64,000 nt of DNA from JASHPR01 sp963778075 (GCA_963778075.1 CAVZTJ010000015.1:496001-560000), one strand, 5' to 3'; counted from the first letter of the stretch, positions 52,135 to 60,999 are shown. Made by a program: numbers and translations. The notes: generated from the letters alone by a model not told the origin.

Positions 52135-52539
52135 ATGAACGTACGCGACGGAATGAGCGACGTGGTCCTCACCCTCGGACCGGCGCACACGTTGCGCGAG
52201 GCGGCCCGCCAAATGTCAGCGCGGCGCGTGGGGGCAGCGGTCGTGACCGATTCCGAGCACGCCGGGATCGGCATTCTCACTGAGCGTGACATCCTTGACT
52301 CGGTCGGGGCCGGGCAGGACCCGGACGCCGAGCTTGTGGCGGATCACCGCACGAGCGACGTGGTGTTCGCATCGCCCGAGTGGACGCTCGACCACGCGGC
52401 AGACTCGATGGTCCGCGGGAACTTCCGTCACCTCGTGGTTGTCGAAGGCCACGACGTCGTCGGGCTGCTCTCGATGCGGGACATCGTGCGCTGCTGGTCC
52501 GGGAACTTGGTGTCGGCCGGAGCCGCGGTCCGGGCCTGA
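52135..52539 (+). CDS. Two-CBS-domain protein
   Basis: 134-aa protein with two CBS modules (TLREAARQMSARRVGAAVV...GILTERDILDSV and TLDHAADSMVRGNFRHLVVVEG...GLLSMRDIVRCW), a nucleotide-sensing unit often binding AMP/ATP. ATG 52135 is preferred (GGAGGGAG upstream); ATG 52093 would add 14 residues. Partner unknown. Confidence 0.9.
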   Translation: MNVRDGMSDVVLTLGPAHTLREAARQMSARRVGAAVVTDSEHAGIGILTERDILDSVGAGQDPDAELVADHRTSDVVFASPEWTLDHAADSMVRGNFRHLVVVEGHDVVGLLSMRDIVRCWSGNLVSAGAAVRA

Positions 52540-52588
52540 CCCGGCTCCGCCTCGGCTGAGCCACCGCCCCCGGGCCACTTTTCCTCGA

Positions 52589-52624
52589 GGCTGCCGCATG
52601 CGACGTTTGCCGCATGCGGCAGCC
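52589..52624. terminator. Inverted repeat between CBS and thaumatin genes
   Basis: Perfect 14-bp arms GGCTGCCGCATGCG (52589-52602) and CGCATGCGGCAGCC (52611-52624) with an 8-nt loop, between two convergent genes. No T-run; a bidirectional terminator by position. Confidence 0.8.
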
Positions 52625-52650
52625 GATCCCGCCTGGTCCGCGGCGGGTGC

Positions 52651-53952
52651 CTAAGCGAACGTGAACCAGTGCACGTTCACGAAGTCCGCTGGCTGCCCGG
52701 ACACGAAGGCCAGGTACACGGTGTGCACACCGGTCGTGGCGGCGATGTTCGCCGGCACGGTCTCCCAGTCCTGCCACCCGCCGGTGTTCCCGATCGCGAA
52801 GCTGCCGATCGCGGCGCTGGACAGGCTGTCCAGCCGCACCTCGACCAGGCCGCTGATCCCGGTCGCCGCGCCCGAGGCCACCCGGGCGGTGAACTGGGTA
52901 CACGCGGCGGAGCTGAAGTCGATGTCGTCGTACTGCAGCCACGAGCCGTTCTGTATCCAGCCGACGTCGAGGCCGCCGCCGGCGTCGCTGGTCGTCTCGG
53001 TTTGCGTATCGCTGCGGGCGGTGTAATCGCTGGCCTGGATCGTCGACCGGGCACTTACCATGCCCCCTGATCCGCCACCCCCGCCGCTCCCGCCGGACGT
53101 GGCGCCGAACGGCCAGAAAGTGATCACGTAACCGCTCGCGCCGGAGCAGGTGAACGTGCTCGTCGGATCGTCGAACGCGTAGCTGTAAGCGTTCGGGCAG
53201 CTCGACTTGAAGTACGCCGCGTAGTCGACCGGCCAGGTGTCGGGGTTGCACGTGGATGGCGAGCCGTACGCGCCGGTGCAGCAGTACTGCGGGGTGTCGA
53301 ACTCCGAGCACGCGGACAGGCAGGCCACGACGTTGCCGCTGGAGTCGACGTCCTGCAGCACGCCGGGGCAGCCCGGGTTGAGGTTGGCCGTGCACCCGGC
53401 AGTGGTGCACTGATACGGATCGGATGAGCTGGTCGCGCCGCCCACCGGGGCCACCGTGACCGGGACGTTGAACGCGTCGACGAAGCTCACGTCGTAGAAG
53501 TCGCTTGACGTGCCGCCGCCGAGGGTGAACTCGGCCAGCGTGACGTTCGGGGTACCGCCCGCGCCGTTGCAGGCGAGCACGCCGCCGCAGTCACCGGTCT
53601 CGCAGGAGCCCTGACCGGGGGCGTCGAACGTGCAGTAGGTCCGCGCCCAGAACCGGCCCGCCCAGGTGTCCGGCACGGTGACCGTGAGGCTCTGGCCGGC
53701 CGTGAGCTCCCATCCGCCGCCGTTTGGGATCTCCTGCCCGGCATTGCCGAGCGCGCTCGGCCAGATGGTCTGGCCGGTGTTGTTGACGAACGTGAACGTG
53801 GCGGTCCCCTGGGCTGCGGCCCGACTGGGCCAGGCGAGGGCGCCAAGCCCGGCGGCGGCCGCGGCGCCGCCGAACAGGCCGAGGACCCTGCGGCGGCTGG
53901 GCAGGCGGGCCAGCCGCCGGGTCGCCGCCTCGGTGATGCTGTCGAACGACAT
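52651..53952 (-). CDS. Secreted thaumatin-like protein with C-terminal CBM6-type module
   Basis: 433-aa exported protein. The leader has a Tat motif (SRRRVLGLFGG, about 19-29) and an AAAQ-type cleavage site (about 48). Residues 50-290 form a thaumatin-like domain with ~16 Cys (TFVNNTGQTIWP, CETGDCGGVLACNGAGG, NPGCPGVLQDVDSSG, CTGAYGSPSTCNPDTWPVDYAAYFKSSCPNAYSYAFDDPTSTFTC), then a Gly-rich linker and a carbohydrate-binding module (YTARSDTQTETTSDAGGGLDVGWIQNGSWLQYDDIDF). Probably binds glucan/cell-wall polysaccharide. Many disulfides fit with the MauD/MauE-like genes upstream. Confidence 0.9.
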   Translation of the reverse strand: MSFDSITEAATRRLARLPSRRRVLGLFGGAAAAAGLGALAWPSRAAAQGTATFTFVNNTGQTIWPSALGNAGQEIPNGGGWELTAGQSLTVTVPDTWAGRFWARTYCTFDAPGQGSCETGDCGGVLACNGAGGTPNVTLAEFTLGGGTSSDFYDVSFVDAFNVPVTVAPVGGATSSSDPYQCTTAGCTANLNPGCPGVLQDVDSSGNVVACLSACSEFDTPQYCCTGAYGSPSTCNPDTWPVDYAAYFKSSCPNAYSYAFDDPTSTFTCSGASGYVITFWPFGATSGGSGGGGGSGGMVSARSTIQASDYTARSDTQTETTSDAGGGLDVGWIQNGSWLQYDDIDFSSAACTQFTARVASGAATGISGLVEVRLDSLSSAAIGSFAIGNTGGWQDWETVPANIAATTGVHTVYLAFVSGQPADFVNVHWFTFA

Positions 53953-53991
53953 CGCGTTCCTCCTGGCGTGGTTGATGGGCCCCCACCCTGC

Positions 53992-54564
53992 TCAGTGCGC
54001 CCCTTCCGGCGCCGATGCCCGCGTGATCTGCCCGCCGTGCCGGGCCTCGCCGAGCACCGCCGCGAGTTGCTCGGCGCTGCTCGCGGTGCTCGCGGCGATG
54101 ACCCGGCCCACGCGGTCGGCCACCACCGCATACGGGGTAGCGGGGATGCCGTTGGCCTGCAGCAGATGCGGCCCGGTCAGCACCGGCAGGCTGACCCCGT
54201 TCGCGGCCAGGAACGCGCGGGTCCTGGCCTCGTCGCGATCGCTGACCAGCAGCGCCCGCTCGTTCCCCGGCAGGCCGGCGGCTACCTCGGTGAAGGCCGG
54301 CAGCGCGGAGGCGCAGGCGCCGCACTCAGGCCGGACGAATCCGTACAGGATCAGCTCGTGCTGGCTGCCGATGAGGCCGGGCGGGACGTCGAGCCGCAGG
54401 CTGCTGCCGGGCTGGGGACCCGGCCTGGCCCGCGGGAGCGGCGCGGGATGCTGCCCGGAGCGCAGGTGCAGCAGGCCCACCTGTCTGGCCAGCGCGATGA
54501 CGGCCAGGGAGTCGACCGCCACGATGACGGACAGCAGCACGATCACGGTCCACAGCGCGGTCAT
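53992..54564 (-). CDS. MauD/TlpA-like membrane-anchored thioredoxin
   Basis: 190-aa protein: one N-terminal helix (LWTVIVLLSVIVAVDSLAVIALARQV), then a thioredoxin-fold domain outside the membrane with the active-site CGAC in RPECGACASALPAFTEV and a cis-Pro region GIPATPYAVV. MauD-type oxidoreductase that makes disulfides in exported partners. It starts as ATGA with the MauE-like stop; both precede the cysteine-rich thaumatin gene in one operon, which points to oxidative folding of that protein (inference). Confidence 0.83.
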   Translation of the reverse strand: MTALWTVIVLLSVIVAVDSLAVIALARQVGLLHLRSGQHPAPLPRARPGPQPGSSLRLDVPPGLIGSQHELILYGFVRPECGACASALPAFTEVAAGLPGNERALLVSDRDEARTRAFLAANGVSLPVLTGPHLLQANGIPATPYAVVADRVGRVIAASTASSAEQLAAVLGEARHGGQITRASAPEGAH

Positions 54565-55100
54565 GCGCGTTCTCCCCCCGGCGGCGCGGCGGTGGCCGGC
54601 CAGCGTGGAAGCAACCGCGCGGTCTCGGCCAGCACGAACACGAGGACGAGCATCAGCGCCGCCGCGAGCACCCGGACACCGGCCGCGGGAACGGCCGCGG
54701 GCCGCGCCAGCACCGACGCAACGACGATGATCTCGAGCAGCACCGCCCGCAGCACCGACGGCAGCCCCACGGTGTCCAGCTCCGCGGACCCGCCGAAGCA
54801 CCCGCAGCCGATTCGCTGGCCGCGGGCCAGCGCCAGCGACATCGCGGCGAGGAAGGCGCCGACGAGGCCGCCGGCGACCGCCAGGCCGGCCAGCCTGGCC
54901 GACGGCACGGCGAGCAGCACCGCGCAGCCCGCCTCGGCCAGCGCGATCGCCAGAGCGGCGGCCCTGGCCAGCGAACGCAGCAGGATCCGGTAACCCTCGA
55001 TCGCCGTGGCGAAGGCCCGCGGGTGCCGGAGCTTGACCGCGCCGGAGAACCCGAGCACGGCGATGAGGACCAGGTATCCGGACGACGCGAGAACCATCAT
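54561..55100 (-). CDS. MauE/DoxX-like membrane protein
   Basis: 179-aa four-helix membrane protein of the MauE/DoxX family (VLIAVLGFSGAVKLRHPRAFATAIEGYRIL; LAEAGCAVLLAVP; a Cys pair in RIGCGCFGG near the third loop). MauE partners with MauD in transferring oxidising equivalents. The CGC pair is the candidate active site. ATG 55100 follows GAGGG; GTG 55103 is possible. Confidence 0.83.
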   Translation of the reverse strand: MMVLASSGYLVLIAVLGFSGAVKLRHPRAFATAIEGYRILLRSLARAAALAIALAEAGCAVLLAVPSARLAGLAVAGGLVGAFLAAMSLALARGQRIGCGCFGGSAELDTVGLPSVLRAVLLEIIVVASVLARPAAVPAAGVRVLAAALMLVLVFVLAETARLLPRWPATAAPPGGERA

Positions 55101-55349
55101 CACGAGACCCTCGTGCGCGCTACGTGATTCGCCCATCCCATGCGCAGATCGTGGCTTTCCGGCGCGGCAGAGGTCAATGCGATACGTCCTTTTTAATGAT
55201 GTATTAAGAGTTTCATTAGGTTTCATCCTCGATGGCCCCTCCGGCACCTCGTTGACTGGCCTGAACGCGGCGCCGAGCCCGGACCGGCCGCCATAGATCG
55301 TCTGGCGCCGGGGATGCAGCAGCCAAGCGCGCGCTGAGAAGATGGCAAC

Positions 55350-56015
55350 GTGACCGAGACGCGACCGGATGACGCCACGTCGGCCCGCGATCCGCAGCGC
55401 CCGGCTCGGCTGCTGCGCGCCGAGCATGACGCGCTGCTGCCGATCCTGCGGCAGACGCCCGAGGAGGCCTTCGGGTTCGCGACCGCCTGCCCCGGATGGT
55501 CGGTCCGCGACGTTCTCGCTCACTGCGCCGCCGCCCTGACCATGGTGGCCACCGGCACGCTGCACACCTTCACCCCGGAACTCAACGAGATCGACGTGGC
55601 GCAGCGGCGCGACTGGCCGCTGCCGCGGCTGCTGTCCGAGCTGGAGCGCGGCTACCTCGAAGCCGGGCCGGTGATCGGGGAAGCGGGCGGCAGGCTCGAC
55701 CCGCTCGCGCTCGGCGAATGGATACACGGCGGCGACGTGCGGGGCGCCCTCGGCGAGCCGCTGGCCTACGAGAGCGACGGCTTCGAGGACGCCTGCGCGG
55801 TGCTCGGCGATTTCACGCGCCGCCGGAAAGTCCCGCTGGTCGAAGTCGCCCTGCCCGGCGCCACCCTGCGGCTCGGCGTTCCGGTGGCCGGGCGCCCGCC
55901 GGCGAGCCTGGTCACCGGGCGCGCCACGCTGATGCGGCTGATCGCCGGGCGGCCGGCCGAGCCGGCCGAATACCAGCTGACCGGCGCTGTGCCCGAGGAC
56001 CTCGTGGTCTTCTGA
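55350..56015 (+). CDS. Mycothiol-dependent maleylpyruvate isomerase-family protein (MDMPI/DinB)
   Basis: 221-aa DinB-fold metal protein. Metal-ligand pattern: WSVRDVLAHCAA (His) and EWIHGGDVRGAL (Glu/His), typical of the MDMPI N-terminal domain. These proteins use mycothiol as thiol cofactor. Specific substrate unknown. GTG 55350; 24 nt upstream of the GNAT gene. Confidence 0.88.
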   Translation: MTETRPDDATSARDPQRPARLLRAEHDALLPILRQTPEEAFGFATACPGWSVRDVLAHCAAALTMVATGTLHTFTPELNEIDVAQRRDWPLPRLLSELERGYLEAGPVIGEAGGRLDPLALGEWIHGGDVRGALGEPLAYESDGFEDACAVLGDFTRRRKVPLVEVALPGATLRLGVPVAGRPPASLVTGRATLMRLIAGRPAEPAEYQLTGAVPEDLVVF

Positions 56016-56038
56016 CCAATCGGTGCCAGGCTGGGGGC

Positions 56039-56566
56039 ATGGCAGTGACGGTGCGGGCGGCACAGTCGCGGGCCGATCTCGACGCGATCGGCCGTGTCGA
56101 ATTGTCGTTCACCACAGACCGGATCTACCGCGTGCACCGCGCCGGCCTGGCGTTCCGGCTGGAGGAAGAGCGGGTCGACCCTCCGGTTACGAAGACCTAC
56201 CCGCGCCCGGCGCTGGACCTGAGCGATGACCTGCTCGTGGCGTGCGCCGACGGCGAGATCGTTGGCTATGGCGAGGTGCGGTTCGAGCCCTGGAATGACC
56301 GGGCGGCGATCGAGCACATCTATGTCTCCCCCGTCCGGCGCGGTCAGGGTGTGGGGCGCTCGCTCATCGATGCGCTAGCCGAGCAGGCAGCGCGCCGCCC
56401 ATCGGCGCGCTGCCTCTGGCTGGAGACGCAGAATGTCAACTTCCCGGCTGTGCAGTTCTACATGCGGATGGGATTCCGGCTGTGCGGCCTGGACCAGACT
56501 CTGTACCGGCCGGAGCCGCATATCTTGCCAGACGAGACGGCCCTGTACTTCACCCGTGATCTCTAA
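56039..56566 (+). CDS. GNAT-family N-acetyltransferase
   Basis: 175-aa GNAT: acetyl-CoA loop VRRGQGVGRSLIDAL (Q/R-x2-G-x-G/A), strand pair AIEHIYVSPV, and WLETQNVNFPAVQFYMRMGFRLCGLDQTLY. This last motif resembles streptothricin-acetyltransferase-type enzymes. ATG 56039. Confidence 0.9.
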   Translation: MAVTVRAAQSRADLDAIGRVELSFTTDRIYRVHRAGLAFRLEEERVDPPVTKTYPRPALDLSDDLLVACADGEIVGYGEVRFEPWNDRAAIEHIYVSPVRRGQGVGRSLIDALAEQAARRPSARCLWLETQNVNFPAVQFYMRMGFRLCGLDQTLYRPEPHILPDETALYFTRDL

Positions 56567-56776
56567 AGCCCCGGATGCGGCGCAGCAGCGGGCGCAGCAC
56601 GTCGTCAACGAACCCGTCGAGCCAGTCAACGGGAAGGCCGAGGACCCGCTGCGGTTCCGCGTCCTGCGGCCGGCGCTGTGGCTGCGCTGCCTGCCGCGGC
56701 TTGCTGGCCGGCCGGGTATTGGGGTGACGGTCCACCGGGAAGCCCAGGACCCGGTTTCGCTCTTCCCGGTCGCCGG

Positions 56777-57970
56777 TCACGGATCCACCTCCTGGCCGGG
56801 GCGCGGAGGCCACCAGTCGGGCACCGGGACCGCCTGCGAGCCGGGCCGGGCCAGGGCCGGGTACTCCGGCACGCGGACCTCCGGCCAGCGCGACAAAAGC
56901 TGGTCATGCATCAGGGCCATGAGAGCCCGCAGCCTGGGCAGGGCCTGGCCGCCGCCGGTCCGTTCGATGAAGTTGCGCAACCAGGCCAGCAACCGGGGCC
57001 GCATGGTCGTGGTACCCCACTGGGGATCCTCATCGAGCAGCCGGGTGATCCCCCGTCCCCTGGCGACGATCCAGCCGGCCAGCGCGGCGGCCACGCCCGC
57101 TTCCCACTCCGTGCTCAGGCCGATCCCGGCGGCGTCGAGGGTCTCGCGGTAGGCATCGACGGCCGGGGCGGCCACCTCGGCGGGAAGGTCGGCAAAGCAC
57201 CAGCAACTCGGGAATGGTGCCAGCAGGTACGCGGCGTCGAGGACGACTGAGCCCCAGCCCGTCATCTCGAAGTCGAAGATCCGGCAGGCGCCGTCGAAGA
57301 GGAGCACGTTGTCCGGGCAGGGGTCGCCATGAACCAGGCCGACGTTCCCGCCCTCCCGCAGCGTCACTGGGATCTGGTCAATCTCCCTCGCCACGCCTTC
57401 GGTGCGCAGGCCCATGCGGGCGGCCGCGGCGAGAAACGGCTCCTTGCCGTTCGCGATCGCGGTCAGCCACCCCGGGTCGCGCTCCATCGCGGGGTGAGCC
57501 CCCGCTCCGGCCGCGCCGGGGATACATTGCATGCTCCAGGCGTGCATCGATCCAAGCGCCCGTGCGTAGGCGATCAGGTCGGCCTCGGCGCGCTCCCGCT
57601 CGCCGGTCAGCAGCGAATCGGCCAGCGAGGCGCCCTGGCCGAGGTCTTCCATGAGCAGGATGCCCGCCGCGGCATCGGCGCCCAGCAGGCGGGGGGCGAC
57701 CGGCACGGGCATGCCGCTCAGCAGTTCAAGGGCGGCGAGCTCGGTCTCGAAGCCCCGGTCACCGGCGTCGCCGTCCTCATCCTGGTCTCCGCGGCGCTTC
57801 AGCACCACCGAGCGGCCGTCGGCAAGCTCCAGCCGCAGGACGTGGTCCCGGTCCCAGATCTTCTCCGTGGCCCGGACCTGGGCCCTCTCGCCCCAGGCGC
57901 GGGTCAGCACGGCCTCGGCGGCCTGCTTCTCGCGAGCGGTCAGCACGGCGCTCGATGCGGCGTCGGTCAC
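56777..57970 (-). CDS. Aminoglycoside-phosphotransferase-like (APH/ChoK) kinase
   Basis: 397-aa small-molecule kinase. ATP Lys in SVVLKRRG, GILLMEDLGQGASLAD, Brenner motif LVHGDPCPDNVLLFD and metal motif IFDFEMTGWG. APH/choline-kinase fold; true substrate unknown, resistance not implied. GTG 57970 (VTDAASSAVLTAREK). Confidence 0.9.
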   Translation of the reverse strand: MTDAASSAVLTAREKQAAEAVLTRAWGERAQVRATEKIWDRDHVLRLELADGRSVVLKRRGDQDEDGDAGDRGFETELAALELLSGMPVPVAPRLLGADAAAGILLMEDLGQGASLADSLLTGERERAEADLIAYARALGSMHAWSMQCIPGAAGAGAHPAMERDPGWLTAIANGKEPFLAAAARMGLRTEGVAREIDQIPVTLREGGNVGLVHGDPCPDNVLLFDGACRIFDFEMTGWGSVVLDAAYLLAPFPSCWCFADLPAEVAAPAVDAYRETLDAAGIGLSTEWEAGVAAALAGWIVARGRGITRLLDEDPQWGTTTMRPRLLAWLRNFIERTGGGQALPRLRALMALMHDQLLSRWPEVRVPEYPALARPGSQAVPVPDWWPPRPGQEVDP

Positions 57971-58096
57971 CGCCTCATTCTCACCGACCGCGCAACCGAA
58001 ATCGCCACCGCCATCGCCCGCACGGTTGGCTGACGACCCGGTGGGCTGTCAGGATGGCCTGATGAGCGGGCCAATCGTGAAAGGGACCGTAGCGGC

Positions 58097-59330
58097 GTGA
58101 TCCTTGCGATCGGTGCAATCCTCATCGCCGGGGCGCTCGCGACGGGGGCGGCGTACATCCTGCTGCACGGGACTCACGGCAAGAGTGCGGACAAGAAGGC
58201 GGACCGGCCGGGCCGGGCTGGCCCGGCGGTGGGCCTGGATGCCGCCTCGCCACCGGTTCGCGTCGTCGGCACGGCTCCGCCGTCCCAGGAGGGACTGGGA
58301 AAACTGCCCGCGATCCAGCGGCCGCCCAGCGCCGAGACCGGCAGGAGTGGCAAGGCCGCTCGGCGGCGCACCCAGCTTCCGCTGGACGCTATGGTCACCT
58401 TCGCCGCCGAGCGTAAGGCTGCGGCCATCGACGACGTGTTCGCCGCGCTCGACCGCGAGCTGGTCGGCCTGGTGCCGGTGAAGAAGCAGGTGGACGAGAT
58501 CGGTTCGCTCCTTCTCGTCGACCGGGTGCGGCAGCGGTTCGGCCTGCTGGCGCCCCGGCCCAACCTGCACATGTGTTTCACCGGCGCCCCAGGCACCGGG
58601 AAGACGACGGTCGGGCTGCTCATGGCCGACCTGCTGCACCAGCTCGGCTACCTGGAGCAGGGACAGCTTGTGCACGCCATGCGCGACGACCTCGTCGGCG
58701 AGTACGTCGGGCCAGACGGCGCCGAAGACCAGGCGGGTGATTGACCGCGCGATGGGCGGGGTGCTGTTCATCGACGAGGCTTCCGCGCTCTACCAGCCCG
58801 ATAACAGCAAGGATTTCGGCCAGGAGGCGATCGAGATCCTGCTTCAGGTGATGGAGAACGAGCGGGACAAGTTCATCGTGATCCTCGCGGGCTACAAGGA
58901 CCGGATGGATGTCCTCTTCGAGTCCAACCCCGGCCTGAGATCCCGCGTCGCGCACCATCTCGACTTCGCCGACTACGACCTGGAAGAGCTGGTGGCCATC
59001 GGCCGGCTGATGCTGGAACGGGCCAGCTACTACCTCTCCGACGGGGCAGAGGCCGCGTTCCGGGAATACCTCATGCGCCGGATGCACCAGCCCCTGTTCG
59101 CCAACGCCCGCAGCGTCCGCAACGAGCTGGAGCGGGCCCGGCTCCGGCACGCTCACCGGCTTGCCGCCGACCAGCACCGCCACTGGGGGCTCGACGATCT
59201 GATGCGTCATGGAGGCCGAAGACATCCTTCCTGGCCGTGCCCCCTTAGCGGTGCCGGCCGCCGAGCCCTAACAGCCCTGCGCCTTACCGGATCCCGGTGC
59301 CGCCGTCGGAGTGCACGACCGTGCCGGTGA
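58097..59330 (+). pseudogene. CbxX/SpoVK-type AAA ATPase with a frameshift
   Basis: Two frames together give one AAA+ ATPase with an N-terminal membrane helix (ILAIGAILIAGALATGAAYIL). Frame 1 (GTG 58097): Walker A CFTGAPGTGKTTVG, then MRDDLVGEYVG. Frame 2: QTAPKTRRVIDRAMGGVLFIDEASALYQPDNSKDFG (Walker B), ILAGYKDRMDVLFESNPGLRSRV, arginine finger and lid. The normal protein continues VGEYVGQTAPKTR, which needs one C less at 58711-58713. The first frame stops at 58744. A single-base insertion, or a sequencing error. It partly overlaps the SDR gene on the other strand. Confidence 0.82.
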
Positions 59331-60063
59331 TGCCGCGGGCCCGCTCCGACGCCAGGAACACGTAGCTGCCCGCATGATCTTCAGCGGTCAGCGCCACCCG
59401 CAGCGGCGTCCGGTTGCGCAGGTCCGCTTCCCGTTCCGGCCCCGTGTCCAGCCGGCGCTGCGCCTGCCCGAGGCTGACCGGGCCGGCCAGGTCCGTGCCG
59501 AGGGTTCCGCCTGGCGCGACCCCGTTCACCCGGACCTGCGGCGCCAGCTCGTGCGCGAGCGCGATCACGCAGCCCCGGACGGCGAACTTCGACGCCACGT
59601 ACAGGATCCCGCCGCGGCCCGGGTAAAAGCCGGACGTTGAGACGGTCAGCACGACCGATCCCGACGACCGGCGCAGCTCGTCGAGGGCGGCCTTGACCAG
59701 CACCAGCTGGCTCTTGACGTTGACCCGGAACATCTCGTCGAACGCATCGTCGAGATCATCGGCGTCGAGGTCCGCCAGCCCCCGGTAGAAGTCGAAGATT
59801 CCCACGCAGCTGACCAGCACGTCGAGCCCGCCGAGCGAGGCGCGCGCGGCTTCGACGGCGGCGCTGGCGTCGGCCGGCGAGGTGGCGTCGCCCTGGTGCA
59901 CGACGCAGCCGGGCAGCTCGGCGGCCAGCCGGCCGCACTTGGCCGGGTCGATCTCCAGCGCGGCCATCGTGGCACCCTCGCCGGCAAAGGCGCCGACGAC
60001 GGCGCGGCCAATCCCCGACCCCGCGCCCGCCACGAGCGCGCGCTTGCCGTCGAGCCAGCCCAT
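59284..60063 (-). CDS. cis-Dihydrodiol dehydrogenase-type SDR
   Basis: 259-aa short-chain dehydrogenase: NAD loop GAGSGIGRAVVGAF, catalytic Ser in LTVSTSGFYPG, Tyr-x3-Lys in LYVASKFAVRG. Closest to the 2,3-dihydrodiol dehydrogenases (BphB/HcaB type) that re-aromatise the ring-hydroxylating dioxygenase product. ATG 60063. It is the last gene of the operon; a 47-bp duplication upstream adds a second, decoy copy of its start. Confidence 0.9.
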   Translation of the reverse strand: MGWLDGKRALVAGAGSGIGRAVVGAFAGEGATMAALEIDPAKCGRLAAELPGCVVHQGDATSPADASAAVEAARASLGGLDVLVSCVGIFDFYRGLADLDADDLDDAFDEMFRVNVKSQLVLVKAALDELRRSSGSVVLTVSTSGFYPGRGGILYVASKFAVRGCVIALAHELAPQVRVNGVAPGGTLGTDLAGPVSLGQAQRRLDTGPEREADLRNRTPLRVALTAEDHAGSYVFLASERARGITGTVVHSDGGTGIR

Positions 60064-60119
60064 CAGCCCGCACCCGCCACGAGCGCGCGCTTGCCGTCGA
60101 GCCAGCCCATCAGCCCGCG
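60026..60119. repeat. 47-bp tandem duplication of the SDR start region
   Basis: 60026-60072 and 60073-60119 are identical in 46 of 47 bp. They contain the first ~15 codons of the SDR. The outer copy opens a 15-codon ORF (ATG 60110, MGWLDGKRALVAGAG) whose TGA (60065-60063) overlaps the true ATG (60063-60061) as TGATG. Confidence 0.92.
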
Positions 60120-60481
60120 GCCCCGGGCTCGGTCCCCCCAGCGCCAGCGCGCGTGCCGCCCGGGGCTTCCGTGGGGTTGCCCGAGGCTTGCGCGGGGTCG
60201 CCCGAGGCTGGAGCGTGCTCGCCGAGGGCTTGCGCGGGGTCGGCCTGGGCTTCCGCGGGCTCGCCCGGCGTGGCCAGCAGGTGGCTGAACAGCTCGTGGT
60301 CCTGCCAGGTCAGCGCCTCGAGTTCCAGCGGGCACAACAGGATCTGGCGGCCCGAGCTCGGCACAAAGATGCGCAGGCGCACCCCGTTGCGGGTGCGCAC
60401 CCGGTCGACCTCGACCTCGGTGAACTCGTTCGCGATCTTGAGAACCGGATCGCCCGCGCTTGCCGCCGAGTTCTCGGTCAC
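60110..60481 (-). CDS. Small conserved protein of the dioxygenase operon
   Basis: 123-aa protein: residues 1-75 (MTENSAASAGDPVLKIANEFTEV, RIFVPSSGRQILLCPLELEALTWQD) are a compact domain often annotated dihydrodiol-dehydrogenase-like in actinobacterial dioxygenase operons, as I recall; residues 78-123 are a disordered Pro/Ala/Glu repeat tail (GDPAQAS, GNPTEAP). ATG 60481 overlaps the beta-subunit stop (ATGA); its stop TGA overlaps the decoy ATG 60110 (TGATG). Function unknown. Confidence 0.75.
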   Translation of the reverse strand: MTENSAASAGDPVLKIANEFTEVEVDRVRTRNGVRLRIFVPSSGRQILLCPLELEALTWQDHELFSHLLATPGEPAEAQADPAQALGEHAPASGDPAQASGNPTEAPGGTRAGAGGTEPGAAG

Positions 60482-60999
60482 AGGAACACCGCCAGGTTCT
60501 GGGTGCGGAGCACCGATTCGTCCACGATGATCTCGCGCCGGGCCAGGCGGTAGCCGTCCTCACCCGGGCGCAGGATGTCGGTCCGGCCAGCCGACAGCAG
60601 TTCCGGCGGCCGGGTATCACCCCGGCTGCGGAAGAGCAGCAGCGACGACTCGACCCTGAGGCCGGCTCCGCCGCCGGCAAACGTGCGGACGTTGGAGACG
60701 AAATGCCGGGTGCGCGACGGCGGGTCCTCCGTCCAGGCGTGATCGGTGGCCAGCCGCTGCACGCGCTTGCGCAGCGCGTAAAGGTTCTCGTCGAAGTGGC
60801 CCATGTCGGCGAGCGCGTCGAAGCCGGCGCCGCGCGCGGTCGTCACCCGCACCGGCATGACGTACCGGATGTCCTCGCACAGCAGGTCCAGCCAGGCCGT
60901 GTAGTCCGCGGCATCGAGCAGGGCGGCCTCCTCCACCAGGAACTGGTGTGCGGCCTGGTGCTGGGGGTCGCTGTACGGCAGCGGGCGCTCGCCGGTCAC
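60478..60999 (-). CDS. Aromatic-ring-hydroxylating dioxygenase, beta subunit
   Basis: 173-aa SnoaL-like/cystatin-fold beta subunit: VEEAALLDAADYTAWLDLLCEDIRYVMP, RTRHFVSNVRT, and the end YRLARREIIVDESVLRTQNLAVFL are signature parts. It is structural, stabilising the alpha3beta3 oxygenase. GTG 60999 overlaps the alpha stop (GTGA). Confidence 0.95.
   Translation of the reverse strand: MTGERPLPYSDPQHQAAHQFLVEEAALLDAADYTAWLDLLCEDIRYVMPVRVTTARGAGFDALADMGHFDENLYALRKRVQRLATDHAWTEDPPSRTRHFVSNVRTFAGGGAGLRVESSLLLFRSRGDTRPPELLSAGRTDILRPGEDGYRLARREIIVDESVLRTQNLAVFL

Noticed and set aside
56567..56776. Small minus-strand gene (56550-56813)
   Set aside because: Contains two imperfect copies of RVLGxPVD but no start context or known family; overlaps the 3' end of two genes.
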